Source: Skeletonema tropicum
Lineage: Eukaryota; Bacillariophyta; Thalassiosirophyceae; Thalassiosirales; Thalassiosiraceae
DNA length: 64,000 nucleotides
NCBI GenBank assembly: GCA_037178625.1
Contig: JAWZXG010000044.1
Coordinates: 27,682 to 91,681 of the forward strand
Reading direction: 5' to 3'
The position numbers were made by a program, and so were the translations under genes. Shown here in pieces: positions 53,501-63,689 of this stretch. How positions within the stretch are numbered: position 1 is the first letter of the stretch; each line of letters begins with the position of its first letter. Under the pieces are notes generated by a model. It did not search any database. It was not told the DNA's origin and worked only from the letters and a program-made list of their open reading frames with translations.

Positions 53501-54550
53501 CTGAGATATAGAAGAATACGACTCTATCAATTGTTTTGCCATAAAAGCACTAGTGGCAGATTTGAGATTTTGGCCAAAGCTTGTAGGCTCTGCGGCGGCC
53601 ATGGTCAAAAAATGTGCTCGAAACACCAAATTTCACATCTGTCCGGATCTAATTCGCTTATTGGGATGAACTCACCTACTCCCTCCTTCTTTTGAGGACA
53701 AGGATGAGAGTGGGGATCCAATTGATGCTGGCCAGAACAAGAGTGCTAAGTTGTCTAAAGAGTCCATAGTAGATAGTTATTTGTTAGTTTTGTCCCTTTT
53801 AATCATGCTATCCTTCTTCATTGAAAATCTCGAGATATCCCGGCATCTCGTCTCGACGGACACTGTCTCCGCTCGAATCTCGGGACAGTGCCGAGACCGA
53901 GAACAGGTGCAACTCTTCATCTTCATCTTCACTCCTCCTCTTCCACTTCCACAGATTCTCAAGAAAGTAGGTAGAGGTAGAGCAAGATGAGGATGAGGAC
54001 ACGTCTTAGTCTTAAAATCTTCAAGCCCAGAATCATAGCGATGAGTATGTCGATGGAGCGATGGAAACGAACGGAACAAGATATCGTGAGTAGGACGGCG
54101 TAAAGGCAGAGCACGAAGCACGAGAGCACCAGCAACGCCACCAAAACCAAAAGCAAAAGGAACTCAAGTGAACATGAACATGATCGCGTGAAGGTGAAGA
54201 AAAGAGTGAGCTAGTAGTGGCTTAGTCTAAGATGACGAGGCATGATCAGCACGATCGATCGAATGATGGCCCGTCGAAAGATGATGATGATGGTCAGCTC
54301 AAGCTCAAGCTCAAGGCACGGACAGGACACGCTGTAGGCCTCGGTACCGAGATCTGACGTGAGTAATAAAAAAATAAAAAAAGGCGCGTTTATTGTTTGG
54401 CGGAAAGAAATCACGGATCTCTATGAAATGGTGCGCGCGGCGATTTGTGACTGCATGTTGTGTGTGGTGTGTAGTGCGGCGCGGGCCCTCGGGGCCTGTT
54501 TTTTTTTTGCAATGTACCCGTCTATAAATTTGCTCTGCAATGCTTGTTTT
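50597..54550. other. Gene-poor stretch
   Basis: Almost 4 kb without a supportable gene. Short ORFs are scattered and unconvincing. Two GAGACGAG-rich palindromic segments occur, at about 53080-53170 (ctctcggccgagacgagacg) and 53840-53920 (gcatctcgtctcgacgg...ctcgggacagtgccgagac); they share several cgtctcg/gagac words and might be the two ends of one unidentified element. A tcaagctcaagctcaagg repeat lies at about 54298-54322. Confidence 0.4.
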
Positions 54551-54897
54551 TGTAACATTGACACAGGCTAATAGATGTGTAATGACAACGACGATGAATA
54601 CAGTATTAATTTACGTATCTGGAGTAGTTGTGAGCTCTTCGAAGGAGGGAGCTGCTGCTAGCGGTTGAGCTTGCTCATGGAAGATGAGTGACTCAGAGCT
54701 ACAGGACAGAATCGTACTAATTCCAAGACGTAGAACCTTAGTAGCGATTCACGAGGCTGACTGCTTCCACGTAGTCAGAATCCAGAGCGGCATGCGTCAG
54801 GCATGGAGATCCCGATAAGCGATAGCTTAGCGAGCACGTATCCGTATGGTCACAGATACATACGTACCTAAAGGTAGTATGCTACTTGACTATTACA
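54551..54897 (-). mobile_element. LTR with adjacent polypurine tract (LTR-retrotransposon remnant)
   Basis: On the minus strand a GGGGGAGAG tract is followed directly by TGTAATAG..., and 347 bp later the sequence ends ...AATGTTACA, so the LTR has the terminal inverted pair TGTAA/TTACA. To the right lie about 90 bp of the internal region of that element (54898-54986), then the neighbouring LTR complex begins. Only the 3' end of this older element remains. The copia or gypsy class cannot be decided. Confidence 0.6.
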
Positions 54898-54986
54898 CTC
54901 TCCCCCGTGCTGTTCGGATTTAACAGTGGGCTCAGTGAGAGAAAAACCCTGTGGGAAAAATTACTCTCATAGAGGAGTGCGTGCGG

Positions 54987-55524
54987 TCTCAAGTTGAGAA
55001 TTATCTGTCATAAGACCGTCAAACAGAGTCGGGATAATCTAAGCGAACATTCAGGCGGATACACGGATCGGAGCGAGATCGGTGGACTTGTGAGGAGGAT
55101 CGTAGAGTACCAGGAAACGAAGGCAGTGTTGAGACGTCTAATTCTATCTTAAGCCGGACACGAAGCACTGAAGCTCTGCTGTTGTGCGTCCTACTCGACT
55201 ATCGAAGTATTGATGTAGTACAGTGTGCCTTGAGGCAGCGGATGTATTCCAACGTAGTTATTACTATTTCATTATTCTTATTATTGATTGTGTTGTGAGC
55301 GCCATGGTCATTGGATTTAGTATCTTGTGTAAAGATATGGCGGGAAAATAAGTTCTGCTGAACCGACGATCGCAGAAGATTCGACGTTCAACTTGCGGTA
55401 GATAAATGGGACGATTCCCATTAATCGGGATATGAGTATCTTCAATATCCATAAGTAGTGTACCATTGATGACATACTGGTACGATTGCGGTTGCGCTCA
55501 TCTGCTTTCTTACATAAGTTGACA
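54987..55524 (-). repeat. LTR (downstream) of the ORF-bearing element
   Basis: On the minus strand a GGCTGGGGAG polypurine tract is followed by TGTCAACTTATG at 55524. The part 54987-55433 is a 447-bp direct repeat of 58415-58861 with no length change and about four substitutions (~99% identity). The first 91 bp (55434-55524) are unrelated to the corresponding part of the other LTR. The exact 3' terminus is ambiguous because the repeat ends CTTGAGA rather than CA. Confidence 0.75.
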
Positions 55525-55564
55525 CTCCCCAGCCAAACGTATATCGTATTCCAGACTTCCCACT

Positions 55565-58189
55565 TCAACAAGCAATCGCTAATCTCAAAGAACATCTGAG
55601 CAGTAAACTTATTATTGTGTGAAGTTGTTTCCATAATGGTTGGTATTTCCAGTAGCTCTTGATAATCATTGATCTGACCTGTAGGTGTATGGTCTTGATA
55701 ATCCTTGATCTGTCCTGTAGGTGTAGGGTATTGGATGAGTAGTTCTTCCTCCTTTGGACTAGGTAGATGTAGATCGGCCATAGAAAATGTGGATGATAAA
55801 GCATTGTGATTGTTTGCAAAGGGCCTATTGCCGTTTGTGACTTGTGAGAAGGGCCTATTGCCGTTTTTACTTGAACTTCAAGGTATATACGGTCATCCGC
55901 GACTTGGTAATGAAGTTGGTCGTATTCATCAAAAATGCGAACACTTGAAGAGAACCCTCTCTCGGGACTTCTAACAAAGAACCTGAAGCCACACACAAAG
56001 ATATCGACAAAGAATCCATCATAGAGCCGATTGCACCGGGTGATAATTCTGCTTCCGACGATGATTTCGTGGTAATATGTGCGTGATGCATCAATAAGTT
56101 CTTGAATAGCTGCACGTTTGCTGCGCTCCCCATGATTGAGACCGAGACGATGACGTTCGTAACTCACGAGATCAGGATGAAGAACCGAATTGACTTGATT
56201 CCGAATGACGTAGATATTGCGCCTCCTATCAACAATCCTCGATGCAAAACGTGCAATCATCATGTGACGAGAGTCACTGTCGATACTTACCAAAATAGCA
56301 CCATATTCAACCATCAAAATATTACCATATCCAAATTGAGCCGAGAAGATAGCAGAGTTTCCATCACTGATCTGCGACCGAATAATATTTTCTCTCACGG
56401 CAGTACCGAGTAAAGCAAGCATGTTGTAAGATTTGCAAAAGGAAGTATCTTCCGTCGGACGAATGATATGATGAAGTCGAGTAGATGATGATGTCTCCCC
56501 ATATTCCTCAGCAGTAACCATGACAGAATGATGTCGATCCAAGAAAACGTTGTTGATGATGACGTTCCGAAGCAAGACGTGATACTGTCGATGACCTCGA
56601 GTAATCTCCGCAAACGAAAAGCGATGCAACCTGCAAGCGACGACGATATAGATCCTATCAGCAAGGTCTCGAGAATCATGTGAATAGAACTGAGCAGCGA
56701 AGTCTTGTAAGGACTTAAGAACAAGTGCATTGCATTCCGCATCGACTAGTTGTGCTCGATGGTGGTAAAATTCAATCTTCGCAGCAGGAGAACAAACAAC
56801 AACTTGGCTTCCAACGGCAGAATCTTCTTGGATGTCCATCAACTTATAGAGTAGAACTTGCTCCCCATTCTTCGCGCAGGACAAAAGAAACTCTAAATTA
56901 ATAAAGTATCGCATCTTCACAGGACAGTACTCTCCAATCATCATCTTGTGATATCGCAGTAGCTCTAAAGCTGTAGAGACATAAGATATCATGCCACGAA
57001 CAAATGCATAGCCTTGAATGTGCGAAGGATCATATCGTACAAGTAATTCAAGTACAGACCAAGCGATGGTAATAAACAAGATCTTGTTGGATGTGTGATC
57101 GGAGTTGTGACAACTGTGAGCAAGTATCATGCAACGATCAATCTTCTGGGACTTGTGAGTGATAATAACACCACTGGATTCGTCTTGAAAGACATCGATG
57201 CTTGTAGTAGATGTCAAGAGTGTCTCCGTTCTCCCGAGTAATGCATACGTCGATTGCAAAACATCTCCCCACGCAACATGAATCTTGGTCACAAGTTGAT
57301 TATAGTATCGAACATGTTGTGTCCATTGCGAAAGATCGTGCAACCAGATAAAGTCGACACTAAAGATTACCATTACTCCCCATAGTCTCAAGAGATAATG
57401 TGTAAGTATGAGTCCCTCACAACTGAAAAACATCACTCCTCTATTCACAACTAGGAAGTCATGAGTACCATCGAGTAGATGATCTGCGATGTGACGATGC
57501 TCACCAAAGATAACAACATCGATATGCTGTCGCTTGATAGAACTTGTGCCCAGGAACTGAATATCGAGTTTCCAGAATAGGGTCATCAAAAGGGCGCTGA
57601 GGTCATGTTGTCGAAGACAAACTATAACACCGATAGGACGTGTATCCATAGATGGATATAGGTTGGTATTAACACCAGAAGGAGTTACCAAAGTACTGAA
57701 TTCCGAAGGATCCATGATGCGAAGAATAATAACTGCGATCAATTTGTCTCCACCCAATGTAGAAGTGTCGAGAATATAATGTCGGGTTCCTAAGCAGACA
57801 ACTAGACGAAGCACCGATCGAATCGAGAGAGATGCCGGGTTAAGTGCGGGCAAAGGCCTGTACACGGTGACAATCCACCATTTATCCTCTTGACTTCCTA
57901 ATAAGGAGAGACCCATTACTAACGAAGGACGGTCCACCACATGGTAGATATCCACTTCTTCAGAAGACACGTAAATCCATAAACGTGTAGATATGATCCC
58001 TTCAGTAGAAAACAGGACTTGATGTAAATCCAAAAACTCGGATAACGGTCTCCGCCACCTTCCTCTGCGAAATACATCAGATTCCATATTAGCATCTCGA
58101 CTACCATCACTGGTCTCTAAAGAAGCATCTACAAAACCCTCATCGGCAGTAACATCGCCACGTGAAGAAGAAAGTTGATCCTCCTGCAT
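55565..58189 (-). CDS. Unknown 874-residue protein inside an LTR element
   Basis: A single unbroken minus-strand frame; the first ATG is at 58187-58189 (MQEDQLSSSRGDVTAD), and the frame is open to 58240. After an acidic, Ser-rich N-terminus the protein is rich in Ile, Leu, Val, His and Arg with alternating hydrophobic strands (YDGFFVDIFVCGFRFFVRS, GNILMVEYGAILVS, IYIVVACRLHRFSF). I see no zinc knuckle, protease, RT, RNase H, integrase or clear envelope-type signal peptide. It is flanked by two LTR-type repeats (54987-55524 and 58415-59058) and read in the same direction as the adjoining pol. It could be a gag-like protein, a captured host gene or a new accessory ORF. Its openness over 2.6 kb argues for recent function. 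Confidence 0.6.
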   Translation of the reverse strand: MQEDQLSSSRGDVTADEGFVDASLETSDGSRDANMESDVFRRGRWRRPLSEFLDLHQVLFSTEGIISTRLWIYVSSEEVDIYHVVDRPSLVMGLSLLGSQEDKWWIVTVYRPLPALNPASLSIRSVLRLVVCLGTRHYILDTSTLGGDKLIAVIILRIMDPSEFSTLVTPSGVNTNLYPSMDTRPIGVIVCLRQHDLSALLMTLFWKLDIQFLGTSSIKRQHIDVVIFGEHRHIADHLLDGTHDFLVVNRGVMFFSCEGLILTHYLLRLWGVMVIFSVDFIWLHDLSQWTQHVRYYNQLVTKIHVAWGDVLQSTYALLGRTETLLTSTTSIDVFQDESSGVIITHKSQKIDRCMILAHSCHNSDHTSNKILFITIAWSVLELLVRYDPSHIQGYAFVRGMISYVSTALELLRYHKMMIGEYCPVKMRYFINLEFLLSCAKNGEQVLLYKLMDIQEDSAVGSQVVVCSPAAKIEFYHHRAQLVDAECNALVLKSLQDFAAQFYSHDSRDLADRIYIVVACRLHRFSFAEITRGHRQYHVLLRNVIINNVFLDRHHSVMVTAEEYGETSSSTRLHHIIRPTEDTSFCKSYNMLALLGTAVRENIIRSQISDGNSAIFSAQFGYGNILMVEYGAILVSIDSDSRHMMIARFASRIVDRRRNIYVIRNQVNSVLHPDLVSYERHRLGLNHGERSKRAAIQELIDASRTYYHEIIVGSRIITRCNRLYDGFFVDIFVCGFRFFVRSPERGFSSSVRIFDEYDQLHYQVADDRIYLEVQVKTAIGPSHKSQTAIGPLQTITMLYHPHFLWPIYIYLVQRRKNYSSNTLHLQDRSRIIKTIHLQVRSMIIKSYWKYQPLWKQLHTIISLLLRCSLRLAIAC

Positions 58190-58414
58190 GATGATATTGG
58201 CGTCAGATAAAGATGTTATGCTGTATTGAGCAGCTATCACGGGTGTCCACTTGGTATGAAAGGAAGGCCTATTAAGCTAGGTGTTTGCCTGGCAAAACGG
58301 AGTCCACTTAAATCAGGGAGAGTTGGATTTTCTCATAAGACTCAACGACTAAGGCTTGACAGATAATTCTTCGGTGTATCTGAAGCTATTGTTAAAGCAC
58401 GAGAACTGATAATC

Positions 58415-59058
58415 TCTCAAGTTGAGAATTATCTGTCATAAGACCGTCAAACAGAGTCGGGATAATCTAAGCGAACATTCAGGCGGGAACACGGATCGGA
58501 GCGAGATCGGTGGACTTGTAAGGAGGATCGTAGAGTACCAGGAAACGAAGGCAGTGTTGAGACGTCTAATTCTATCTTAAGCCGGACACGAAGCACTGAA
58601 GCTCTGCTGTTGTGCGTCCTACTCGACTATCGAAGTATTGATGTAGTACAGTGTGCCTTGAGGCAGCGGATGTATTCCAACGTAGTTATTACTATTTCAT
58701 TATTCTTATTATTGATTGTGTTGTGAGCGCCATGGTCATTGGATTTAGTATCTTGTGTAAAGATATGGCGGGAAAATAAGTTCTGCTGAACCGACGATCG
58801 CGGAAGATTCGACGTTCAACTTGCGGTAGATAAATGGGACGATTCCCATTAATCGGGATATTGCGGTATTTACTTGAATACCGGTGACGTGTACGTGTAA
58901 GACTGTAAGACTGGTTTGCGACAAAAGACACGAGAAGCCAAGGCTGACGTGTGTGTAAGCTTATGATAGGGTTTGATCAAATCAACTGTTGTCTAGTATG
59001 AAATAGTGTTGATGTGTTGGAATAATTCTTCTAATTTCTAGGTTATGAAAGCTGTACA
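58415..59058 (-). repeat. LTR between the pol gene and the unknown ORF
   Basis: The minus-strand tract AACTTGGGGGAG is followed by TGTACAGCTTTC at 59058, directly after the pol gene, as expected for a 3' LTR. The first 197 bp (58862-59058) are unique. The remaining 447 bp (58415-58861) repeat 54987-55433. The same LTR thus serves as the 3' LTR of the pol-bearing element and the 5' LTR of the ORF-bearing one. Confidence 0.75.
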
Positions 59059-59077
59059 CTCCCCCAAGTTATTCATT

Positions 59078-61765
59078 CTAACTTGCATCGTTGGCTTCTT
59101 CTGCCTCAAAGAAGGGGGTAAGTCCTCGGATATTGATTCGTTCATTGACGGAACCACGTTGAATACGGACAGTACCATTAGTAAAGACATTTGTGACCAC
59201 ATACGGTCCCTCATTCTTGTCTAAAGCTTTGCGCTGCTTTTCACCATTGATCTCACTGATGATCAAGCACTTACTCCCCGGAACATAGTCGTATGGGAGA
59301 CGCCTCTTGTTTTCTCTGGCGTTGTTCCTGTCCACGAGCTCTTGTCGGCGGCGACCTATCTCACTCCAGTCAGCGACGAACGGAATGTCAAATAACATAT
59401 CACGTCCAAAAATTGCTTCACCAGGAGTAGCCTTGAGCACGGTGTGGTAAGTAGATCGAATTGCCCATGCAGCATTTGTGATGAATTGGTCAATTCGGTG
59501 GCCATCGACGGTATCATCGTCGTCGAGGCCCGAGGTGCGGAGCATGTCGTTAAAGACTCCGTGAACTCGTTCTAAAATCGCATTAGCTTGCGGATTCTTA
59601 CTGGTAGTCGGCTTACGTCCAATCTGATACTGTTCACACAGATCCTTCAGATGCAGTTCGAATTCAGAACCATTATCACACACCAAATACTTCGGGCGCG
59701 GATAACGACTTAACCAGCACTTATTCAAGAGGTGGGAAACTGTAGCGGAAGTTTTATCAATGATTTCTACTTCGACAGTTTTTCCTGTCCGAGGACATTT
59801 CTTCTCGATCATCCTATTAGGGAGTTCGACTATTTCGAACCATCCAGTAGCAGCGTCAATCATGGTTAAACACATGAAATCCATTTCAGTTCCATCCTTT
59901 GATTTAATTGTTGTTGGACCAATTAAATCGCAATGGAGCGTCTGCCATGGAACAACGATCGCATCCTTAGGAGGAAGTTGACCGTACTTACGCTTGCGTG
60001 CCTTAGATTTCTGACACCTGGGACAATATTTACACAATCTACGGATTTGTGCACTCATGCCACGCCAATACATGACGGCGCCGATAGTACCTTCCATACG
60101 GTCGGTACCAGGATGTTGCAGATAGTGGTGATACCACATAAGAACTTTAGATTGCAGCTTCTCAGGGATGATGAGCTTCGGACGAGCCGAAGGTCTGTCC
60201 TTTCGAACCAAGACAACAGTGTCGTCTATGATCATCTTCTGATTACGACTGTCGGCACCCGGCCGTTCGAAAATGTGCTTCATCTTTGGATCTTCCCGTT
60301 GGGCATCTGCTATCTCCTTGACGGTGACTGGGTAAATTTCCTCGTCATCGGCTGCTGAATTTGCAAACACATGTGACATGCAATCCTTTGGCTCTATCAC
60401 ATCTTCTCTATCCAGAACACACTCATCATCGTTTTGATAATGAGAGAAGAGAGAGACCAGCTTATTCCACTTGCGGTGCGAATATTCCGACCTGAAATTC
60501 CCTTCGCTGTCGAGTTCGTCTTCTGGATGAGGGTTGATTTTTGGGCAATAATCTAATCGACTAATGGCATCAGCAACGGTATTATCAACACCCTTGATGT
60601 ACCTAATGTCGGCTCCATACTCATTGAGGAGTAGATTCCATCTCTGCACTCTGTCAGAGGTGCTGCCTAAGCTATCTCGAACGAGATTCTGATGATCTGT
60701 ATAAATCACCAGCTTCTGTCCAAGCAGCATACCTTTGAATTCTTTCAAGAGTTCGACGATAGAAAGCAATTCAAGTTCCGTCACAGTGTACTTCATTTGC
60801 GCGGCAGTTAACTTCCGGCTGAAAAAGGCAATGGGACGGTTATTTTGCGTAATCACTCCCCCAAGCTGGCGAGTTGAAGCATCAGTAAAGATAGTGAACT
60901 CTTCACCGAAGTTCGGGTAGGCCAGGATAACATCTCGGGCGATTACCTTCTTGATCTCATCAAAAGCATCCTGATGAACCTGCTCCCACCGCCACGGCGG
61001 CTTCTTTTTGGTAGAGCGTTTAGTGGTTCCACATTCTCCAACTAGATCAGTGAGTGGAGCGAGGAGCTGTGTTCTTGACACCCACAGGTCACGGTAATAC
61101 TGAATAATACCGAGGCAACGTCGAAGATCTTTCACGTTACGAGGTGGTTTGAGAGCAAGGATAGCGGCGACTTTGGAATGTTGTGGTGCAATTCCTTGTT
61201 TGGTGAGATGATACCCAAGGTAATCAATCTCTACGGCTGCGAATTTACTTTTGGCTGCGTTGACTTGCAGACCAGCGTCACTTAATTTTTGTAATACCAC
61301 GTCGAGTTTCTCCAGGTGGTCTTCAAAGGTTCCTTTGGATAGGCAGAGCAAATCATCAATGTAAGCCTGCACGTAGTCCAACTCAGCAAAGAGTGAACTC
61401 ATTTTACTTTGGAAGATGTCCGGGCTACAAGCAACTCCCATTGGAAGTCTTTTGTACCTGTAAATTCCCCAAGGAAATACAATGGCGCAAATCTTCATCG
61501 TCTCGAGATCAAGCTTCAAATGGTAATATCCCATATTGAGATCAATCGCTGAGGCAAAAGTAAAGCCTTCCATCTGTTGCAACATACCCGATACCTTAGG
61601 AAGCGGGAAGGGGCGTCGCACTAGCGCTTTGTTAAGCTGGCGGAAGTCGGAGAGGAAGCGGACTGTGCCGTCTGACTTAGGAATAATAAAAGATGGACTG
61701 AGCCAGTCTGCTTGTTGTACCTGCTCCAGAACTCCTATATCAATTAAGCGTTGAAGTTCTTTCAT
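59078..61765 (-). CDS. Ty3/gypsy retrotransposon pol (RT-RNase H-integrase), 5'-truncated element
   Basis: 895 residues from ATG 61763-61765, uninterrupted. RT: the frame extends a little upstream (RPFDVPQIHKATI), then SFIIPKSDGTVRFLSDFRQL and the active site YIDD (AYIDDLLCL). RNase H: TDAST, E in TVTELEL, and D in IYTDHQNLV. Integrase: zinc-binding HHYLQHPGTDRM with CPRCQ, then catalytic D in LHCDLIGP, D in VCDNGSEF and E in AILERVH, with a C-terminal GPYVVTN module. RT before integrase plus the GPY/F module places it in Ty3/gypsy. Protease and Gag are missing: the upstream frame meets a stop at about 61845 and homology ends there. Pol could act in trans. The downstream polypurine tract and LTR follow within 20 bp. 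Confidence 0.92.
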   Translation of the reverse strand: MKELQRLIDIGVLEQVQQADWLSPSFIIPKSDGTVRFLSDFRQLNKALVRRPFPLPKVSGMLQQMEGFTFASAIDLNMGYYHLKLDLETMKICAIVFPWGIYRYKRLPMGVACSPDIFQSKMSSLFAELDYVQAYIDDLLCLSKGTFEDHLEKLDVVLQKLSDAGLQVNAAKSKFAAVEIDYLGYHLTKQGIAPQHSKVAAILALKPPRNVKDLRRCLGIIQYYRDLWVSRTQLLAPLTDLVGECGTTKRSTKKKPPWRWEQVHQDAFDEIKKVIARDVILAYPNFGEEFTIFTDASTRQLGGVITQNNRPIAFFSRKLTAAQMKYTVTELELLSIVELLKEFKGMLLGQKLVIYTDHQNLVRDSLGSTSDRVQRWNLLLNEYGADIRYIKGVDNTVADAISRLDYCPKINPHPEDELDSEGNFRSEYSHRKWNKLVSLFSHYQNDDECVLDREDVIEPKDCMSHVFANSAADDEEIYPVTVKEIADAQREDPKMKHIFERPGADSRNQKMIIDDTVVLVRKDRPSARPKLIIPEKLQSKVLMWYHHYLQHPGTDRMEGTIGAVMYWRGMSAQIRRLCKYCPRCQKSKARKRKYGQLPPKDAIVVPWQTLHCDLIGPTTIKSKDGTEMDFMCLTMIDAATGWFEIVELPNRMIEKKCPRTGKTVEVEIIDKTSATVSHLLNKCWLSRYPRPKYLVCDNGSEFELHLKDLCEQYQIGRKPTTSKNPQANAILERVHGVFNDMLRTSGLDDDDTVDGHRIDQFITNAAWAIRSTYHTVLKATPGEAIFGRDMLFDIPFVADWSEIGRRRQELVDRNNARENKRRLPYDYVPGSKCLIISEINGEKQRKALDKNEGPYVVTNVFTNGTVRIQRGSVNERINIRGLTPFFEAEEANDAS

Positions 61766-61845
61766 AATTGTTGCTTTGTGTATCTGTGGGACATCAAACG
61801 GCCTCTGAAACTGGAATATTGTGATATCATATTTTCTCCCAATGC

Positions 61846-62110
61846 ATCAGATTTGTGATTGTGTTATCAGAGGCTCATCTGATGCTCTTCTGACTGTCAG
61901 ATTTTGAAATGGAAGCATCAGTATAATGAAACTAGCTGTCAGATTTAAAAAACTGTAAATCAGAATAAAATGTGTCATCCATCAGAATTAAAGTGACTGT
62001 AGATCAGAATAAAAATGTGTAAGCTATCAGAATCCTTATTCTGCGTTACAAAGTAATTCTATGATGTGTCAATTAATGTAATGTAACACAATTAGTGACT
62101 CCATCAGCTG
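61846..62110. repeat. TCAGA-rich AT sequence at the truncation point
   Basis: The pentamer TCAGA occurs about a dozen times in 200 bp, often as atcagaataaaa or ctgtcagattt. It has no coding capacity. It separates the truncated pol gene from the telomere-proximal gene. Confidence 0.6.
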
Positions 62111-62227
62111 ACAGGGAGAACAGAGAAGGAGAACAAATAACTCAGATTTTCATATTTACCCTACTAACTATTTCCAGCCAATCCCCCTGCTACTAACTGC
62201 CCCCCCCCCCCTCCGCTGAGTGTCCAA

Positions 62228-63674
62228 TTAGGAACTGTCCCCCAATGTGAAGTCAAACAACCCTTTGTCATTCTCAACATCGGTTTCTCCCTCATCATCC
62301 TCTTCATCTTGGCAAACAAATAGAGGAACCCAGCAGTCATTCCCATCAATATCCTTTTCATTCTGAATAAAGGCATCAAAAGACTCTTTGCACGTCGTCC
62401 ATACCTCGTCATGTACCTTGAGCCCATCGAAAAAGTGCTGGAGACTTTGGAGGCGCTGCAATGCTTCGGGCGTCCAACTAGTGCCAAGATAGGCATTCTT
62501 GCGTTTCGTCGTTGTATACTTCAACGGTGGCCCTGAGTACTTCGTCTTCTTCTTACGCTTCCGGCCCGCCTTCCGCTGGAAGGCTGTAACCACGGTATCT
62601 GCTCCTTCTTCATCTAGGCCTTGATTCATACCCCCTTCCCTTGCAGCAGTAATCTCGTGAACCCATTTCGGATGATAGTTCTCGTACACCAGCATCGTAA
62701 ATGCAAGATCACTTGCGGTGAACTTTTCCAACATAGATTTGTCTTGATCAGCCCTGAGCCATTCCTTGATGGAAAGGCGCCCATCGATTTCACTTGCATA
62801 GTAATAAACGAACTCGTTAAGCTGGAACAACGCAGAATCGTCAAGAACGAGGTCACTCCAACTGCCGTCATACGCCAACAGAGTTTCGAAAGCTCGCTCG
62901 ATAATGCTGAAGTCACTGCAAGTGGAATGAAGAGCTTTTGCGGTTGCAGCCAACCCACAACCACCAAAATGTAGTTCAACGTTAGGACATGCCATGTCAA
63001 GAAAGTATATACATAAACATCATTCTTCAACCAACCATGTAGTCGCACATACCTTTGAATGCCTTGCCGCAAGCCTTGACGAAGTTACCACGTAAGCTAC
63101 TAAGCTTAGCCGACACAACTGGAAGGACAAAGTCACTGTAGTAGTCACGTTCAAACCCTCGCAATGCTGGAGGCACTTGAATTTGCTTCATGAGATGAGA
63201 TGCGAAGGGGTGTGGGGCGGTTGGGTTATACACTGTCCATTGCCCTCTGAAGTGCAAAAACTTATTATGCGACCAAATTGTGTCTTTCGTGCAACGATGC
63301 AGAGATTTCTTATTACTAATATTGGCCGGATCCGTCAGCCAAATGGTCTGCTTGTTTTTCCCTTTGCCGCCTTTCTTCGACGCCCGAGAACCCGCCGCCT
63401 TAAGCTGGTTCCTCTCCGCCACTCCCTTCCAATACTTACATTGCTCCTTCCAGTGCTCAGCTGATTCTTCGGCCGTGCCGCGAGACGAGATGTGGTTAGC
63501 CCTCTCCATGTCCGTCTCACTATAACCATGGTAACGGTTATCAATGCCATACCCAGCCCATGAGTTGTGTTCAGTACGTTCAGTAGGTGGACTTACCGAC
63601 TGCACCGCTTCACTCGATGCCACGGTCTCCATAGGTGGCAGACTCGGAACAGGCGGATTCTTTTCGAAGGACAT
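62228..63674 (-). CDS. Unknown subtelomeric protein, two exons
   Basis: Exons 63674-63053 and 62934-62228, intron 118 bp (GTATGT...CAAAAG), encode 442 residues; the acceptor was chosen to keep phase, and a weaker alternative is TTGCAG at about 62918. An in-frame TGA lies 9 nt before the ATG at 63672-63674. The N-terminus is Pro/Ser-rich, followed by a charged helix (SAEHWKEQCKYWKGVAER), a basic patch (KKGGKGKNKQ), TIWLTDPANISNKKSLHRC, then DLAFTMLVYENYHPKWVHE, a Lys/Arg cluster (RKAGRKRKKKTKY) that could be nuclear-localising, and a very acidic C-terminus. No domain is recognised. It might belong to a subtelomeric family or be the gag-side gene of a retroelement, but it has no zinc knuckle. 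Confidence 0.65.
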
Positions 63675-63689
63675 GCAAAGTCAGCGAAG

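Noticed and set aside
55565..58240. Reading the unknown ORF as a retroviral-type envelope gene
   Set aside because: No clear signal peptide, cleavage site or transmembrane anchor pattern is visible, and an LTR separates it from pol, which does not fit an env position.
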